Shown piece after piece: positions 1 through 6,886 of a stretch of DNA of 12,752 nt (position 1 is its first letter; the number at the start of each line of letters is the position of its first letter). Origin of the DNA: an uncultured bacterium (GTDB taxonomy: Bacteria; Pseudomonadota; Gammaproteobacteria; Burkholderiales; Burkholderiaceae_E). The notes beneath the pieces are model-generated. The model saw only the letters and a program-made list of their open reading frames with translations. It did no database searches and had not been told where the DNA came from. The position numbers and the translations under genes were made by a program. The DNA lies in the NCBI GenBank assembly GCA_903864485.1, contig CAIPGD010000104.1, forward strand, positions 1 to 12,752, in the 5' to 3' direction.

Positions 1-1
1 A

Positions 2-325
2 GGCAAGATCCGCGCAATCGCCCAAACCACTGCGAAGCGCTCGGCCGCCGCCGCCGATGTCCCCACGATTGCTGAAACGATTCCGGGCTTTGAAGCAACG
101 ACTTGGTTTGCGATGTTTGCGCCTGCAGGAACACCAAGGCCTGTGGTCGATCGCCTGCACGCTGAGGTGGTACGCGTATTCCAGCTACCCGATGTACAAG
201 ACAAACTGAAGACGCTTGGCCTCGAGCCGATTCTGTCGACACCGGATGAACTGGCGCGCTATCAGGCAAGCGAGATCGTCAAGTGGGCCAAAGTGGTCAA
301 GGAATCAGGGGCCAAGGCCGAGTGA
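2..325 (+). CDS. Bug/TctC-family tripartite tricarboxylate transporter receptor, C-terminal part
   Basis: The reading frame is open from the window edge (first full codon at position 2) to TGA at 323-325, giving 107 residues of a longer protein whose 5' end lies outside. The segments DVPTIAETIPGFEATTWFAMFAPAGTP and IPGFE/APAGTP-like spacing are typical of the C-terminal half of Bug receptors, periplasmic binding proteins that deliver carboxylates or other small organics to TctAB-type permeases or act as orphan sensors. The tail (LGLEPILSTPDELARYQASEIVKWAKVVKESGAK) also fits the family, where the last helix usually ends in W-x-x-V-[VI]-K-x-[AS]-G. The ligand cannot be told from this fragment. 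The protein probably has an N-terminal signal peptide upstream of the window (family knowledge). Its stop codon lies in an 11-bp tandem duplication. The HCCA isomerase gene follows after 42 bp on the same strand and may be co-transcribed. Confidence 0.9.
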   Translation, partial: GKIRAIAQTTAKRSAAAADVPTIAETIPGFEATTWFAMFAPAGTPRPVVDRLHAEVVRVFQLPDVQDKLKTLGLEPILSTPDELARYQASEIVKWAKVVKESGAKAE

Positions 326-341
326 TGCTGGAGTGATGCTG
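320..341 (+). repeat. 11-bp tandem duplication covering a stop codon
   Basis: The unit GAGTGATGCTG occurs at 320-330 and again, identically and without spacer, at 331-341. The first copy holds the in-frame TGA (323-325) of the Bug receptor gene. Because the unit is 11 bp, the second TGA is in another frame. It looks like a replication-slippage duplication; no function is evident. Confidence 0.85.
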
Positions 342-367
342 ACCTGGGCGACATCGATCGGGGAGCT

Positions 368-1018
368 GTGATTCGTTCAGTCACGTTTTATCTGGATTTC
401 ATCAGTCCCTACGCATACCTGGCTTTTCATACGATCCCGAAGGCACTCGAAGGGCTGGCGGTAGAAGTCCAGTACCAGCCGGTTCTGTTTGGCGCCCTGC
501 TGAAGCATCACGGCCATCGGGGGCCGGCAGAGATCGTTGGAAAGCGTGAGTGGACGTACCGTCAGGTGCTCTGGTTGGCGCACCAGCAGGGCTGTACATT
601 GCGCCTGCCCGCCAGGCATCCCTTCAACCCACTGGCGCTTTTGCGCCTTGCGGTGGCTACCAACCCTGGGGGGTTGCCGACGCGTGAGGTGTGTCAGCAA
701 CTGTTTGAACATGTCTGGGCCGGCGGTGGCGAGCCTGAGGATGCTGAACGATTCGAGGCCCTGCGCGCTCAGCTGAATCCGGTTATCGATCCCCACTCAG
801 ACACTGTTAAGCGTCAGTTGCGCGAGGCGACGGACACTGCAATCGCGGCGGGGGTATTCGGCGTGCCGACGTTTGCGGTCGATGGAAAAGACTTCTGGGG
901 CCAGGACGCACTGCCGATACTACGAGACTACCTTGCGGGCGGGCGTTGGTTTGAGTCGGACGCCTGGGAGGACTGCGCCGCCCTCCCGGTGGGTGTCCGA
1001 CGCGACCCGCTTCGCTAA
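368..1018 (+). CDS. 2-hydroxychromene-2-carboxylate isomerase / DsbA-like (kappa-GST fold) protein
   Basis: This 216-aa thioredoxin-fold protein matches the HCCA isomerase (NahD-type) family, which uses glutathione to isomerise 2-hydroxychromene-2-carboxylate in naphthalene and related aromatic degradation. Visible marks are the N-terminal FYLDFISPYAYLA motif with Ser13, the residue expected to hold the GSH thiol in place of the CxxC of DsbA; the GVFGVPTF segment with the predicted cis-proline Pro167; and the downstream FWGQD. The length is usual for the family, and with no signal peptide it should be cytoplasmic. The start is GTG at 368: no ATG, GTG or TTG lies in frame between it and the upstream stop at 323. 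A GGGGAG stretch sits just before it at a tight 2-nt spacing, so the ribosome site is unusual. The true substrate is unknown, since many members of this family are annotated only by fold. It converges with the nitronate monooxygenase gene, with 11 bp between them. Confidence 0.88.
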   Translation: MIRSVTFYLDFISPYAYLAFHTIPKALEGLAVEVQYQPVLFGALLKHHGHRGPAEIVGKREWTYRQVLWLAHQQGCTLRLPARHPFNPLALLRLAVATNPGGLPTREVCQQLFEHVWAGGGEPEDAERFEALRAQLNPVIDPHSDTVKRQLREATDTAIAAGVFGVPTFAVDGKDFWGQDALPILRDYLAGGRWFESDAWEDCAALPVGVRRDPLR

Positions 1019-1029
1019 ACCGCCCTCGG

Positions 1030-2013
1030 TCAGGCCAGGGCACTAAGGCGTTCGCGCGCCTCGTTAAATTCGCGCTTGAACCGGGCAGCCAGATCGGCTG
1101 CTGGCACGACCTCGCGAATGGCACCTATGCCTTGGCCGCAACCCCAGATGTCCTTCCACGCTTTGGCTGCACTAGCGCCCTCGCTGGTTGCAAAGTTCAT
1201 TTTGCTGGGATCACTTTCTGGAAGTTTGTCAGGGTCCATGCCAGCGTTACGAATGCTGCCCTTGAGGTAGTTGCCGTGAATGCCCGTATAGAAGTTGCTG
1301 TAAACGATGTCGTCTGAGTTCGATTCCGTGATCATCTTCTTATAGCCATCGGCGGCGCGGGCTTCATCGGTCGCAATGAAAGCTGAACCGATGTAGGCAA
1401 AGTCGGCGCCCATCGCGAGTGCCGCCAAAATGGCCCCGCCGGACGAGATCGATCCCGAGAGGGCTAACGGGCCACCGAACCAGTCACGGATTTCCTGAAC
1501 CATCGCAAAGGGACTCTTCACGCTGGCGTGACCGCCCGCGCCTGCGGCGACTGGGATCAGTCCGTCGGCGCCTTTCTCGATCGCTTTGTGTGCAAAGACG
1601 TTGTTGATGACGTCATGCAAGACGATTCCGCCCCAACTGTGAACGGCCTGATTGACATCTGCGCGCGCGCCCAAACTCGTGATGGTGATGGGTACTTTGT
1701 ACTTGGCGCAGACCTGCATGTCGTGTTCAAGACGGTCATTACTCTTGTGCACGATCTGGTTGATGGCAAAGGGCGCGGCCGGCGACTCCGGATGGGCCCG
1801 GTCATGCGCTGCCAGCGTTTCGGTGATTTCCGCCAGCCATTCATCGAGTTGTGATGCAGGCCTTGCGTTGAGGGCCGGCATTGAGCCCACGATACCGGCC
1901 TTGCACTGAGCGATCACCAGTTTGGGGTTGCTGATAATGAACAGCGGCGAGCCGATGACCGGGAATCGAACGCGTTGAAGGATCGGGGGCAGGGTGCGGG
2001 GGGGGGGGCTCAA
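1030..2013 (-). CDS. Nitronate monooxygenase (2-nitropropane dioxygenase family)
   Basis: This 327-aa FMN-dependent TIM-barrel enzyme would oxidise alkyl nitronates such as propionate 3-nitronate to carbonyl compounds and nitrite. The N-terminal FPVIGSPLFIISNPKLVIAQCKAGIVGS block, the AAGAGGHAS loop with His162 (probable catalytic/FMN-site residue), and the GSISSGGAILAALAMGADFAYIGSAF phosphate-binding region are all family hallmarks, in the usual order. The protein lacks a signal peptide and is presumably cytoplasmic. The start is TTG at 2011-2013: an in-frame TAA lies eight codons upstream, an AGGAA ribosome site sits 9 nt before the TTG, and family similarity begins about ten residues in. 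No ATG offers a better start. Immediately after TTG-AG comes a run of 11 C in the coding strand, encoding part of MSPPPR, so indels there would break the frame. The gene is divergent from the lipocalin-efflux operon and shares its control region. Confidence 0.9.
   Translation of the reverse strand: MSPPPRTLPPILQRVRFPVIGSPLFIISNPKLVIAQCKAGIVGSMPALNARPASQLDEWLAEITETLAAHDRAHPESPAAPFAINQIVHKSNDRLEHDMQVCAKYKVPITITSLGARADVNQAVHSWGGIVLHDVINNVFAHKAIEKGADGLIPVAAGAGGHASVKSPFAMVQEIRDWFGGPLALSGSISSGGAILAALAMGADFAYIGSAFIATDEARAADGYKKMITESNSDDIVYSNFYTGIHGNYLKGSIRNAGMDPDKLPESDPSKMNFATSEGASAAKAWKDIWGCGQGIGAIREVVPAADLAARFKREFNEARERLSALA
1998..2008. repeat. Homopolymer tract of 11 G (C in the coding strand)
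   Basis: There are eleven consecutive G on the plus strand between C1997 and C2009. The run lies in codons 2-6 of the nitronate monooxygenase gene, just after its TTG start. Tracts of this length are prone to slippage and to sequencing error. Confidence 0.95.
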
Positions 2014-2034
2014 GTTTGAAGGTTCCTGATGGGC

Positions 2035-2052
2035 TTACAAGTATCCTTGTAA
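2035..2052. promoter_or_regulatory. 18-bp perfect inverted repeat, candidate repressor operator
   Basis: TTACAAG-TATC-CTTGTAA has 7-bp perfect arms around a 4-bp centre. The size and AT-rich arms resemble operators of dimeric winged-helix or TetR-type repressors (MarR, GntR or TetR families). It lies between the proposed -10 and the start of the nitronate monooxygenase gene, where binding would block transcription. No regulator gene is in the window, so the family is not assigned. Confidence 0.55.
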
Positions 2053-2061
2053 TGATGCCTC

Positions 2062-2078
2062 CCCGAACTTGGTTCGGG
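2062..2078. promoter_or_regulatory. 17-bp GC-rich inverted repeat in the divergent region
   Basis: CCCGAAC-TTG-GTTCGGG has perfect 7-bp arms with a 3-bp centre. It could be a second operator, or a hairpin in the leader of the lipocalin-efflux transcript. It overlaps a further imperfect choice, ACTTG (2067-2071) with CAAGT (2079-2083). No run of T follows, so it is not a typical terminator. Confidence 0.5.
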
Positions 2079-2105
2079 CAAGTTGTTACGGTTTTTAGGA
2101 ATTGA

Positions 2106-2510
2106 ATGGTGATGAACATGATTCCCGATTTAATTGGTCAATGGCGCCTTGTAACGACCCGCTCTCACGATGAAGACGGTAATCCAATGCGGCTGCCTTA
2201 CGGCCCCGAACCGATGGGGACACTGATCTTTTTTGCGAACGGACGGATGATGGCGAGCCTTTGCGATGGCCGATCCGTGATCCCCGAGGCTGAACTGCCA
2301 CGCGAATTCGTGGCCTACGGGGGCCATTACACGTTTGATGGGGATCGCCTGAGCACACGCGTCGATTTCACATCGGATCTACCCCGAATGGGCACCGATC
2401 AGGTCCGCGGCGTCAAGTACAGCGACGGGTTGCTGACTTTGCTTCCACCCCCACGTTCGTTCGAGGGGCGAACCCAGTATCGGGAACTGGTCTGGGAAAA
2501 GACTCAATGA
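2106..2510 (+). CDS. Lipocalin-like domain protein, first gene of efflux operon
   Basis: This 134-aa protein shows the pattern of the bacterial lipocalin-like domain (Lipocalin_5 type): LIGQWRLVTTRS near the N-terminus, then YGPEPMGTLIFFANGRMMA, and alternating short beta-strand segments to the end (FVAYGGHYTFDGDRLSTRVDF). There is no signal peptide or lipobox, so it is probably cytoplasmic. Members are small beta-barrels of unknown ligand, often next to catabolic or redox genes. Three possible ATG starts occur at 2106, 2112 and 2118, all in frame; AGGA at 2097-2100 gives the best spacing to 2112, so the protein may be two residues shorter than given. Its TGA (2508-2510) overlaps the ATG of the adaptor gene (2507-2509), which implies translational coupling. 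Why it heads an RND operon is unclear; binding of a pump substrate is only a guess. Confidence 0.8.
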   Translation: MVMNMIPDLIGQWRLVTTRSHDEDGNPMRLPYGPEPMGTLIFFANGRMMASLCDGRSVIPEAELPREFVAYGGHYTFDGDRLSTRVDFTSDLPRMGTDQVRGVKYSDGLLTLLPPPRSFEGRTQYRELVWEKTQ

Positions 2511-3685
2511 GGCTTGGAGTGAGGGGCCTTAGCCTCTCACGGTCGATCCTGTCGGGTCTGAAGAGAATCAGCGCAGGGATCGCGATCGCCGTCGGGGTTG
2601 GGGTCGGGGTTGGGGTCGGGTTGATGACCGGACCTGGATGGGCGGCGGAGACAACATCGGCACCCTCGGCACCCCCGGCACCCGGGACACCATTGGCTAA
2701 GCCCTCGCTGACGGTCACGACGGTCCAGCCTGTGGCCTTGACGATCCCGATCCAGTTGTCTGCGAACGGTAGCCTGGCGGCCTGGCAAGAATCCGTGATT
2801 GGGGCTGAGGCGAACGGCCTGCGTCTGACCGAAGTCAAAGTCAACGTTGGCGATCGCGTCCGGCAGGGCGACCTTCTCGCGACCCTGCAATCCGACGGTG
2901 TCCGAGCCGAACTGGCGCAAGCGCAGGCCAGTCTTTCGGAGGCGCAGGCGAACTTACAAAAAACCAGAGCGGATATTGAGTCTGCGCGGGCGCTCGTGCA
3001 GAAGGGCTTTATCAGCGCGAACCAGATGAATCAGTCGCAGCTCAATGAGTCCGTTGCGATGGCTCGCGTGGAGGCTGCTGAAGCCCTGATTCAGGTGCAG
3101 CGGGTCCGACTGAGTCAGACTCAGGTGAAGGCACCGGACGCCGGGGTGATTTCCGCCCGCAATGCCACGCTGGGTAGCGTCGTCGGTGCCGGGACAGAAC
3201 TTTTCAGGCTGATCCGGCAAGGTCGTCTCGAATGGCGCGCAGAAGTCACGGCGAGCGAAATCGGCCGGGTTGTTGTGGGCGCACCCGTCGCGGTGATGAG
3301 CGCCAGCGGGGCGGAAATCAAGGGCCGGGTGCGGATGATTGCGCCGTCGGTGGACCCCCAGACCCGTAATGCGCTCGTATATGTGGACCTCCAGGAGCCG
3401 CTCGGGAGTGCGCGGGCGGGCATGTTTGCGCGTGGGGTGATTGATTTGGGTACCAGTCAGGCGCTGACATTGCCGCAAACGGCGGTGATCGTGCGTGACG
3501 GTTTTAGTTACGCCTACCGGGTCGATGCGGATCAAAAGGTCGCACAGCTCAAGATTCAAACGGGTCGTTTGATCAGCGATCGGATTGAGGTGCTTGGGGG
3601 GCTTCCCGCAGGTGCCCGGGTCGTCGCAAGCGGTGCCGCGTTTCTCAATCACGGGGACCGCGTTCGCGTCGTGACCGCGCCATGA
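2507..3685 (+). CDS. RND efflux periplasmic adaptor subunit (membrane fusion protein)
   Basis: This 392-aa adaptor would link the inner-membrane RND pump to an outer-membrane channel. An N-terminal hydrophobic segment (about residues 20-42) contains a striking VGVGVGVGVG run and ends near GWAA, a plausible signal peptidase I site; no lipobox cysteine is seen, unlike AcrA-type lipoproteins. The lipoyl halves flank a short coiled-coil hairpin: VKVNVGDRVRQGDLLATLQ before it and VKAPDAGVISARNATLGSVVGAG after it, with the Ala/Gln/Glu-rich helices (AELAQAQASLSEAQANLQ) between. The beta-barrel and membrane-proximal domains follow (VMSASGAEIKGRVRMIAPSVDPQTRNALVYVDL; AGMFARGVI; LPQTAVIVRDG). Length is normal. 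The start overlaps the lipocalin stop as ATGA and the stop overlaps the RND start in the same way. The substrate is not predictable. Confidence 0.93.
   Translation: MRLGVRGLSLSRSILSGLKRISAGIAIAVGVGVGVGVGLMTGPGWAAETTSAPSAPPAPGTPLAKPSLTVTTVQPVALTIPIQLSANGSLAAWQESVIGAEANGLRLTEVKVNVGDRVRQGDLLATLQSDGVRAELAQAQASLSEAQANLQKTRADIESARALVQKGFISANQMNQSQLNESVAMARVEAAEALIQVQRVRLSQTQVKAPDAGVISARNATLGSVVGAGTELFRLIRQGRLEWRAEVTASEIGRVVVGAPVAVMSASGAEIKGRVRMIAPSVDPQTRNALVYVDLQEPLGSARAGMFARGVIDLGTSQALTLPQTAVIVRDGFSYAYRVDADQKVAQLKIQTGRLISDRIEVLGGLPAGARVVASGAAFLNHGDRVRVVTAP
2591..2622 (+). repeat. 12-bp tandem repeat in adaptor signal peptide, G-quadruplex motif
   Basis: The unit GTCGGGGTTGGG is present twice exactly (2591-2602, 2603-2614) plus a partial third copy. 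It encodes alternating Val-Gly in the hydrophobic core of the signal peptide. Read as G-runs it is four GGGG blocks and one GGG separated by 2-nt loops (2594-2620), a strong sequence match to an intramolecular G-quadruplex on the coding strand and in the mRNA. Confidence 0.85.
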
Positions 3686-6600
3686 TCAACGTTTCTTCCT
3701 GGTCGATCCGGAATCCGATTCCGGCGGTCATGCTGTTTGTTTTATTGACCATTGCCGGCTTGCTGGCATTTGGCTCAATGAAAATCCAGAACTTTCCGGA
3801 TCTCGATCTCCCAACCATCGCGATCACCGCCGTGTTGCCGGGAGCGGCACCGGCGCAGCTCGAGACGGATGTTGCCCGCAAGATCGAAAATGCCGTTGCT
3901 CCGTTGCAAGGCCTCAAACATATCTATACCAAGGTTCAGGACGGCACAGTTACGATCACGACCGAGTTCCGTCTCGAAAAACCGGTTCAGGAAGCGCTTG
4001 ACGAGGTCCGTTCGGCGGTGCAGGGAGCCCGTGCCGATCTGCCCGCGGAAATGCGCGATCCGATTCTGCAAAAGATCAATCTGGCCGGCAATCCAGTCCT
4101 GACCTATACCGTGCAATCCGCGGCGATGGACGAAGAGGCTTTGTCCTGGTTCGTCGACAACGAAATTACTCGCAAGCTCTTGGCCGTCCGCGGGGTCGGT
4201 GCAGTGAATCGTGTCGGGGGCGTGTCGCGCGAAATCCGGGTTTCGATTGATCCGGTCAAATTGCAGGCACTTGGCCTGAGCACCGTTGAAGTTTCGCGGC
4301 AGTTGCGGCAGGTTCAGCAGGAGGCCTCTGGTGGTCGCGCATCGCTGGGTTCGGGCGAGCAGCCCCTGCGGACACTCGCAACGGTCAAGACCGCTGAAGA
4401 AATCGCCCGGATCGAAATAGCGCTCGCCAGCGGTCGTCACGTTCGTCTGGATCAGATTGCGCAGATCACTGACACGATTGCCGAGCGGCGCGCCAGTGCC
4501 CTCCTCGACGGCAAGTCAGTGGTTGCATTTGAAGTCGTGCGAAGTCGAGGCGAGAGTGAGGTCGCCGTCGGCGCTGCGGTCCGCGAGGCCCTGGATCAAT
4601 TGCGCCAGCAACGCCCCGATATCACCCTGACCCTGGCGTTTGATTTTGTGACGCCCGTTGAACAAGAGTATGAGGGTTCGCTGAAGCTGCTCTACGAGGG
4701 CGGCATTCTCGCGGTGATCGTCGTGCTGATTTTTTTACGAGACTGGCGTGCAACGCTGGTTTCGGCGGTTGCGCTCCCCCTCTCGGTCATTCCCGCTTTT
4801 ATCGGGATGGCGTATCTGGGATTTTCGATCAACGTCGTTACGCTGTTAGCGCTCTCGTTGGTCGTTGGGGTCCTGGTCGACGATGCGATTGTCGAAGTCG
4901 AAAACATCGTTCGCCATTTGAGAATGGGGAAGACGCCCTACCAGGCTTCCATGGAAGCAGCCGATGAAATTGGACTCGCGGTCATTGCGACCACGTTCAC
5001 CTTGATCGCGGTTTTCTTGCCAACGGCGTTCATGAGTGGCGTGCCAGGCAAGTTTTTCAAGCAGTTCGGCTGGACGGCTTCACTGGCGGTATTTGCCTCA
5101 CTGATCGTGGCGCGGGTGCTGACACCGATGATGGCTGCTTATTTGCTCAAACCCGTCGTAGGCGCGCATCGCGAACCTTTCTGGATGGGACCGTATCAGT
5201 CCTGCGCCGCTTGGTGTCTGCGCCATCGGTTCGTCACAATGGCCCTCTCGGGGGCGTTTTTCGTGGGGTCGATTGCGCTGATTCCGCTCCTGCCGACCGG
5301 GTTTATTCCGCCCGATGACAACTCCCAGACCCAGGTGTACGTCCAACTCCCTCCCGGTAGCGTGCTTGGCCAAACCTTGGCCGCAGCCGAGGACGTGCGC
5401 CAGCGTGTGGCGGCGGTCAAACATGTTCGCAGCGTTTACACGAGTGTGGGGGGAGGTAGCGCGGGCGGCGATCCATTTGCGCCCGCTGGGGCCTCTGAGG
5501 CACGCAAGGCGACGTTGACGATCCAGTTGGACCCACGTGGGGAACGGCCGCGCAAACAGGCGATTGAGAATGCGATTCGAGTCGCCATTGAACCGGTGCC
5601 TGGCGTTCGAACCAAAGTTGGGCTCGGGGGGTCTGGCGAAAAGTATGTGCTCGTGCTGACAGGTCAGGACCCCGTCGCACTGCAACAGGCAGCGCAGGCG
5701 GTCGAGCGTGACCTGCGCACGATCCCCGGCTTGGGCAGCATTGCTTCAACGGCGAGTCTGATTCGCCCCGAACTGGCGATTCGCCCTGACCTGGCCCGAG
5801 CGGCTGATCTCGGCGTGACTCCGGCGGCAATCGCGGAGACCTTGCGAGTCGCCACCCTGGGCGATTACGACACCGTGCTGGCCAAACTCAACCTGTCGCA
5901 GCGTCAGGTCCCGATTGTGGTCCGACTCGATGATTCGGCCCGCAAAGATCTCTCGGTGCTTGAGCGCCTGGCGGTTCCCGGCAGTCGCGGGCCAGTCATG
6001 TTGGGCCAGGTCGCGACACTCGAGATCACCGGCGGCCCCGCTGTGATCGATCGATATGATCGGCAGCGCAATATTAATTTTGAGATTGAACTGTCGGGTC
6101 AGCCGCTGGGCGATGTCACCAAGGCGGCGATGGCACTGCCGTCGATTCAGAATCTACCGGCCGGGGTCAAGGTGGTCGAGATCGGCGACGCTGAAGTCAT
6201 GGGCGAGCTGTTCGCCAGTTTTGGCCTCGCGATGATGATCGGCATTCTCTGTATCTATCTTGTATTGGTTCTATTGTTTAAAGGTTTTCTGCATCCTTTC
6301 ACGATTCTGGCGGCACTGCCGCTGTCGCTCGGTGGGGCATTCGTTGGCTTGTTACTGGGCCAGAAGAGTTTCTCGATGCCGTCGCTGATCGGCTTGATCA
6401 TGCTGATGGGAATCGCGACCAAGAATTCAATCTTGTTGGTGGAGTACGCCATCGAAGCCCGCCGCGGTAACGACGGCAAGGACGGACAGCCAGTCGTTGC
6501 GGGTATGAGCCGCTTCGATGCGCTGATGGACGCCTGCCACAAGCGCGCCCGGCCGATCGTCATGACCACTATCGCGATGGGCGCCGGCATGATGCCGATT

Positions 6601-6774
6601 GCATTTGGTTGGGGGAGTGCCGATTCGAGCTTCCGGTCACCGATGGCGATCGCGGTGATCGGTGGCCTGATCACCAGTACTCTGCTGAGCCTGCTGGTCG
6701 TTCCGGTGGTTTATGCGTTTCTGGACGACGTGGGTGAATTCACAGCGCGGCTGCTGCGGCGCGTGCGTTCATGA
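3682..6774 (+). CDS. RND efflux transporter, hydrophobe/amphiphile (HAE1) family
   Basis: This 1030-aa inner-membrane pump would export hydrophobic or amphiphilic compounds using the proton gradient. The first membrane helix (IPAVMLFVLLTIAGLLAFG) leads into the periplasmic porter part (NFPDLDLPTIAITAVLPGAAPAQLE; ITTEFRLEKPVQEALDEVRSAV; SWFVDNEITRKLLAVRGVGAV). A membrane block follows from about residue 335 to 495, with the TM4 proton-relay pair Asp400-Asp401 in VGVLVDDAIVEVENIV. A second porter region and helices after about residue 845 include Lys914 in GIATKNSILLVEYA, equivalent to the essential TM10 lysine of AcrB. All relay residues are present, so it should be active. The start is fixed by the ATGA overlap with the adaptor gene. 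No outer-membrane factor is encoded next to it, so it must borrow a TolC/OprM-type channel from elsewhere. The substrate range is unknown. Confidence 0.95.
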   Translation: MINVSSWSIRNPIPAVMLFVLLTIAGLLAFGSMKIQNFPDLDLPTIAITAVLPGAAPAQLETDVARKIENAVAPLQGLKHIYTKVQDGTVTITTEFRLEKPVQEALDEVRSAVQGARADLPAEMRDPILQKINLAGNPVLTYTVQSAAMDEEALSWFVDNEITRKLLAVRGVGAVNRVGGVSREIRVSIDPVKLQALGLSTVEVSRQLRQVQQEASGGRASLGSGEQPLRTLATVKTAEEIARIEIALASGRHVRLDQIAQITDTIAERRASALLDGKSVVAFEVVRSRGESEVAVGAAVREALDQLRQQRPDITLTLAFDFVTPVEQEYEGSLKLLYEGGILAVIVVLIFLRDWRATLVSAVALPLSVIPAFIGMAYLGFSINVVTLLALSLVVGVLVDDAIVEVENIVRHLRMGKTPYQASMEAADEIGLAVIATTFTLIAVFLPTAFMSGVPGKFFKQFGWTASLAVFASLIVARVLTPMMAAYLLKPVVGAHREPFWMGPYQSCAAWCLRHRFVTMALSGAFFVGSIALIPLLPTGFIPPDDNSQTQVYVQLPPGSVLGQTLAAAEDVRQRVAAVKHVRSVYTSVGGGSAGGDPFAPAGASEARKATLTIQLDPRGERPRKQAIENAIRVAIEPVPGVRTKVGLGGSGEKYVLVLTGQDPVALQQAAQAVERDLRTIPGLGSIASTASLIRPELAIRPDLARAADLGVTPAAIAETLRVATLGDYDTVLAKLNLSQRQVPIVVRLDDSARKDLSVLERLAVPGSRGPVMLGQVATLEITGGPAVIDRYDRQRNINFEIELSGQPLGDVTKAAMALPSIQNLPAGVKVVEIGDAEVMGELFASFGLAMMIGILCIYLVLVLLFKGFLHPFTILAALPLSLGGAFVGLLLGQKSFSMPSLIGLIMLMGIATKNSILLVEYAIEARRGNDGKDGQPVVAGMSRFDALMDACHKRARPIVMTTIAMGAGMMPIAFGWGSADSSFRSPMAIAVIGGLITSTLLSLLVVPVVYAFLDDVGEFTARLLRRVRS

Positions 6775-6776
6775 GT

Positions 6777-6830
6777 GTTGACAGGCGCCGCGAGAGGGCG
6801 TCTCGGCTGTCGCTGACCCCTCTTGTCAAC
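6777..6830. other. Structured spacer after the RND gene
   Basis: GTTGACA (6777-6783) and TGTCAAC (6824-6830) form a long-range inverted repeat. Inside it, GACAG (6780-6784) with CTGTC (6807-6811) and CGAGA (6791-6795) with TCTCG (6801-6805) can form a bulged hairpin right after the RND stop. No T-run follows, so a Rho-independent terminator is not supported. The right arm also supplies the -35 box of the yefM promoter. Confidence 0.4.
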
Positions 6831-6851
6831 GAAATCAGTCTAAGCTAGACT
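6823..6851 (+). promoter_or_regulatory. Predicted sigma70 promoter of the yefM-yoeB operon
   Basis: TTGTCA (6823-6828) and TAGACT (6846-6851) are spaced 17 bp apart, matching the -35 consensus at 5 of 6 and the -10 consensus at 4 of 6. Transcription would begin near 6858, about 30 nt before the yefM ATG. Confidence 0.6.
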
Positions 6852-6873
6852 TGTTCTATAAACCGTACAAGTC
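6848..6873. promoter_or_regulatory. Inverted repeat overlapping the -10 box, candidate YefM-YoeB operator
   Basis: GACTTGT (6848-6854) and ACAAGTC (6867-6873) are perfect 7-bp arms around a 12-bp centre. Together they cover the end of the -10 box and the predicted transcription start. YefM-type antitoxins repress their own promoter by binding such dyads, with the toxin as co-repressor; the role here is inferred from position. Confidence 0.55.
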
Positions 6874-6886
6874 AAGGCTCGGTCTT

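Larger units (their letters stand above)
2014..2105. promoter_or_regulatory. Divergent control region between nitronate monooxygenase and lipocalin-RND operon
   Basis: This 92-bp region must hold the promoters for both divergent units. For the minus-strand gene, a weak sigma70-like pair can be proposed: TTGCCC (plus-strand 2076-2081) and CATCAT (2052-2057) about 18 bp apart, which puts the transcription start inside or beside the 18-bp dyad at 2035-2052. No clear plus-strand promoter is visible. An AGGA ribosome site (2097-2100) precedes the lipocalin starts. Promoter assignment is tentative. Confidence 0.45.

Noticed and set aside
2062..2078. Rho-independent terminator
   Set aside because: The GC-rich dyad has no following T-run and sits upstream of genes on both sides, not after one.
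1841..2119. A 92-codon minus-strand frame starting with ATG and crossing the divergent region
   Set aside because: After the C11 tract it reads the nitronate monooxygenase DNA out of frame and gives no family match. It is kept only as a possible partner if the tract shortens by one base.
2954..3652. A 232-codon minus-strand frame opposite the adaptor gene
   Set aside because: It has no family resemblance and mirrors a gene with clear protein-level motifs; taken as an antisense shadow. The 221-codon frame at 3775-4440 was rejected for the same reason.
6851..6886. TTG at 6851 as a longer start for the antitoxin
   Set aside because: It overlaps the predicted -10 box and precedes the likely transcription start; ATG 6887 has a ribosome site and matches the family N-terminus.
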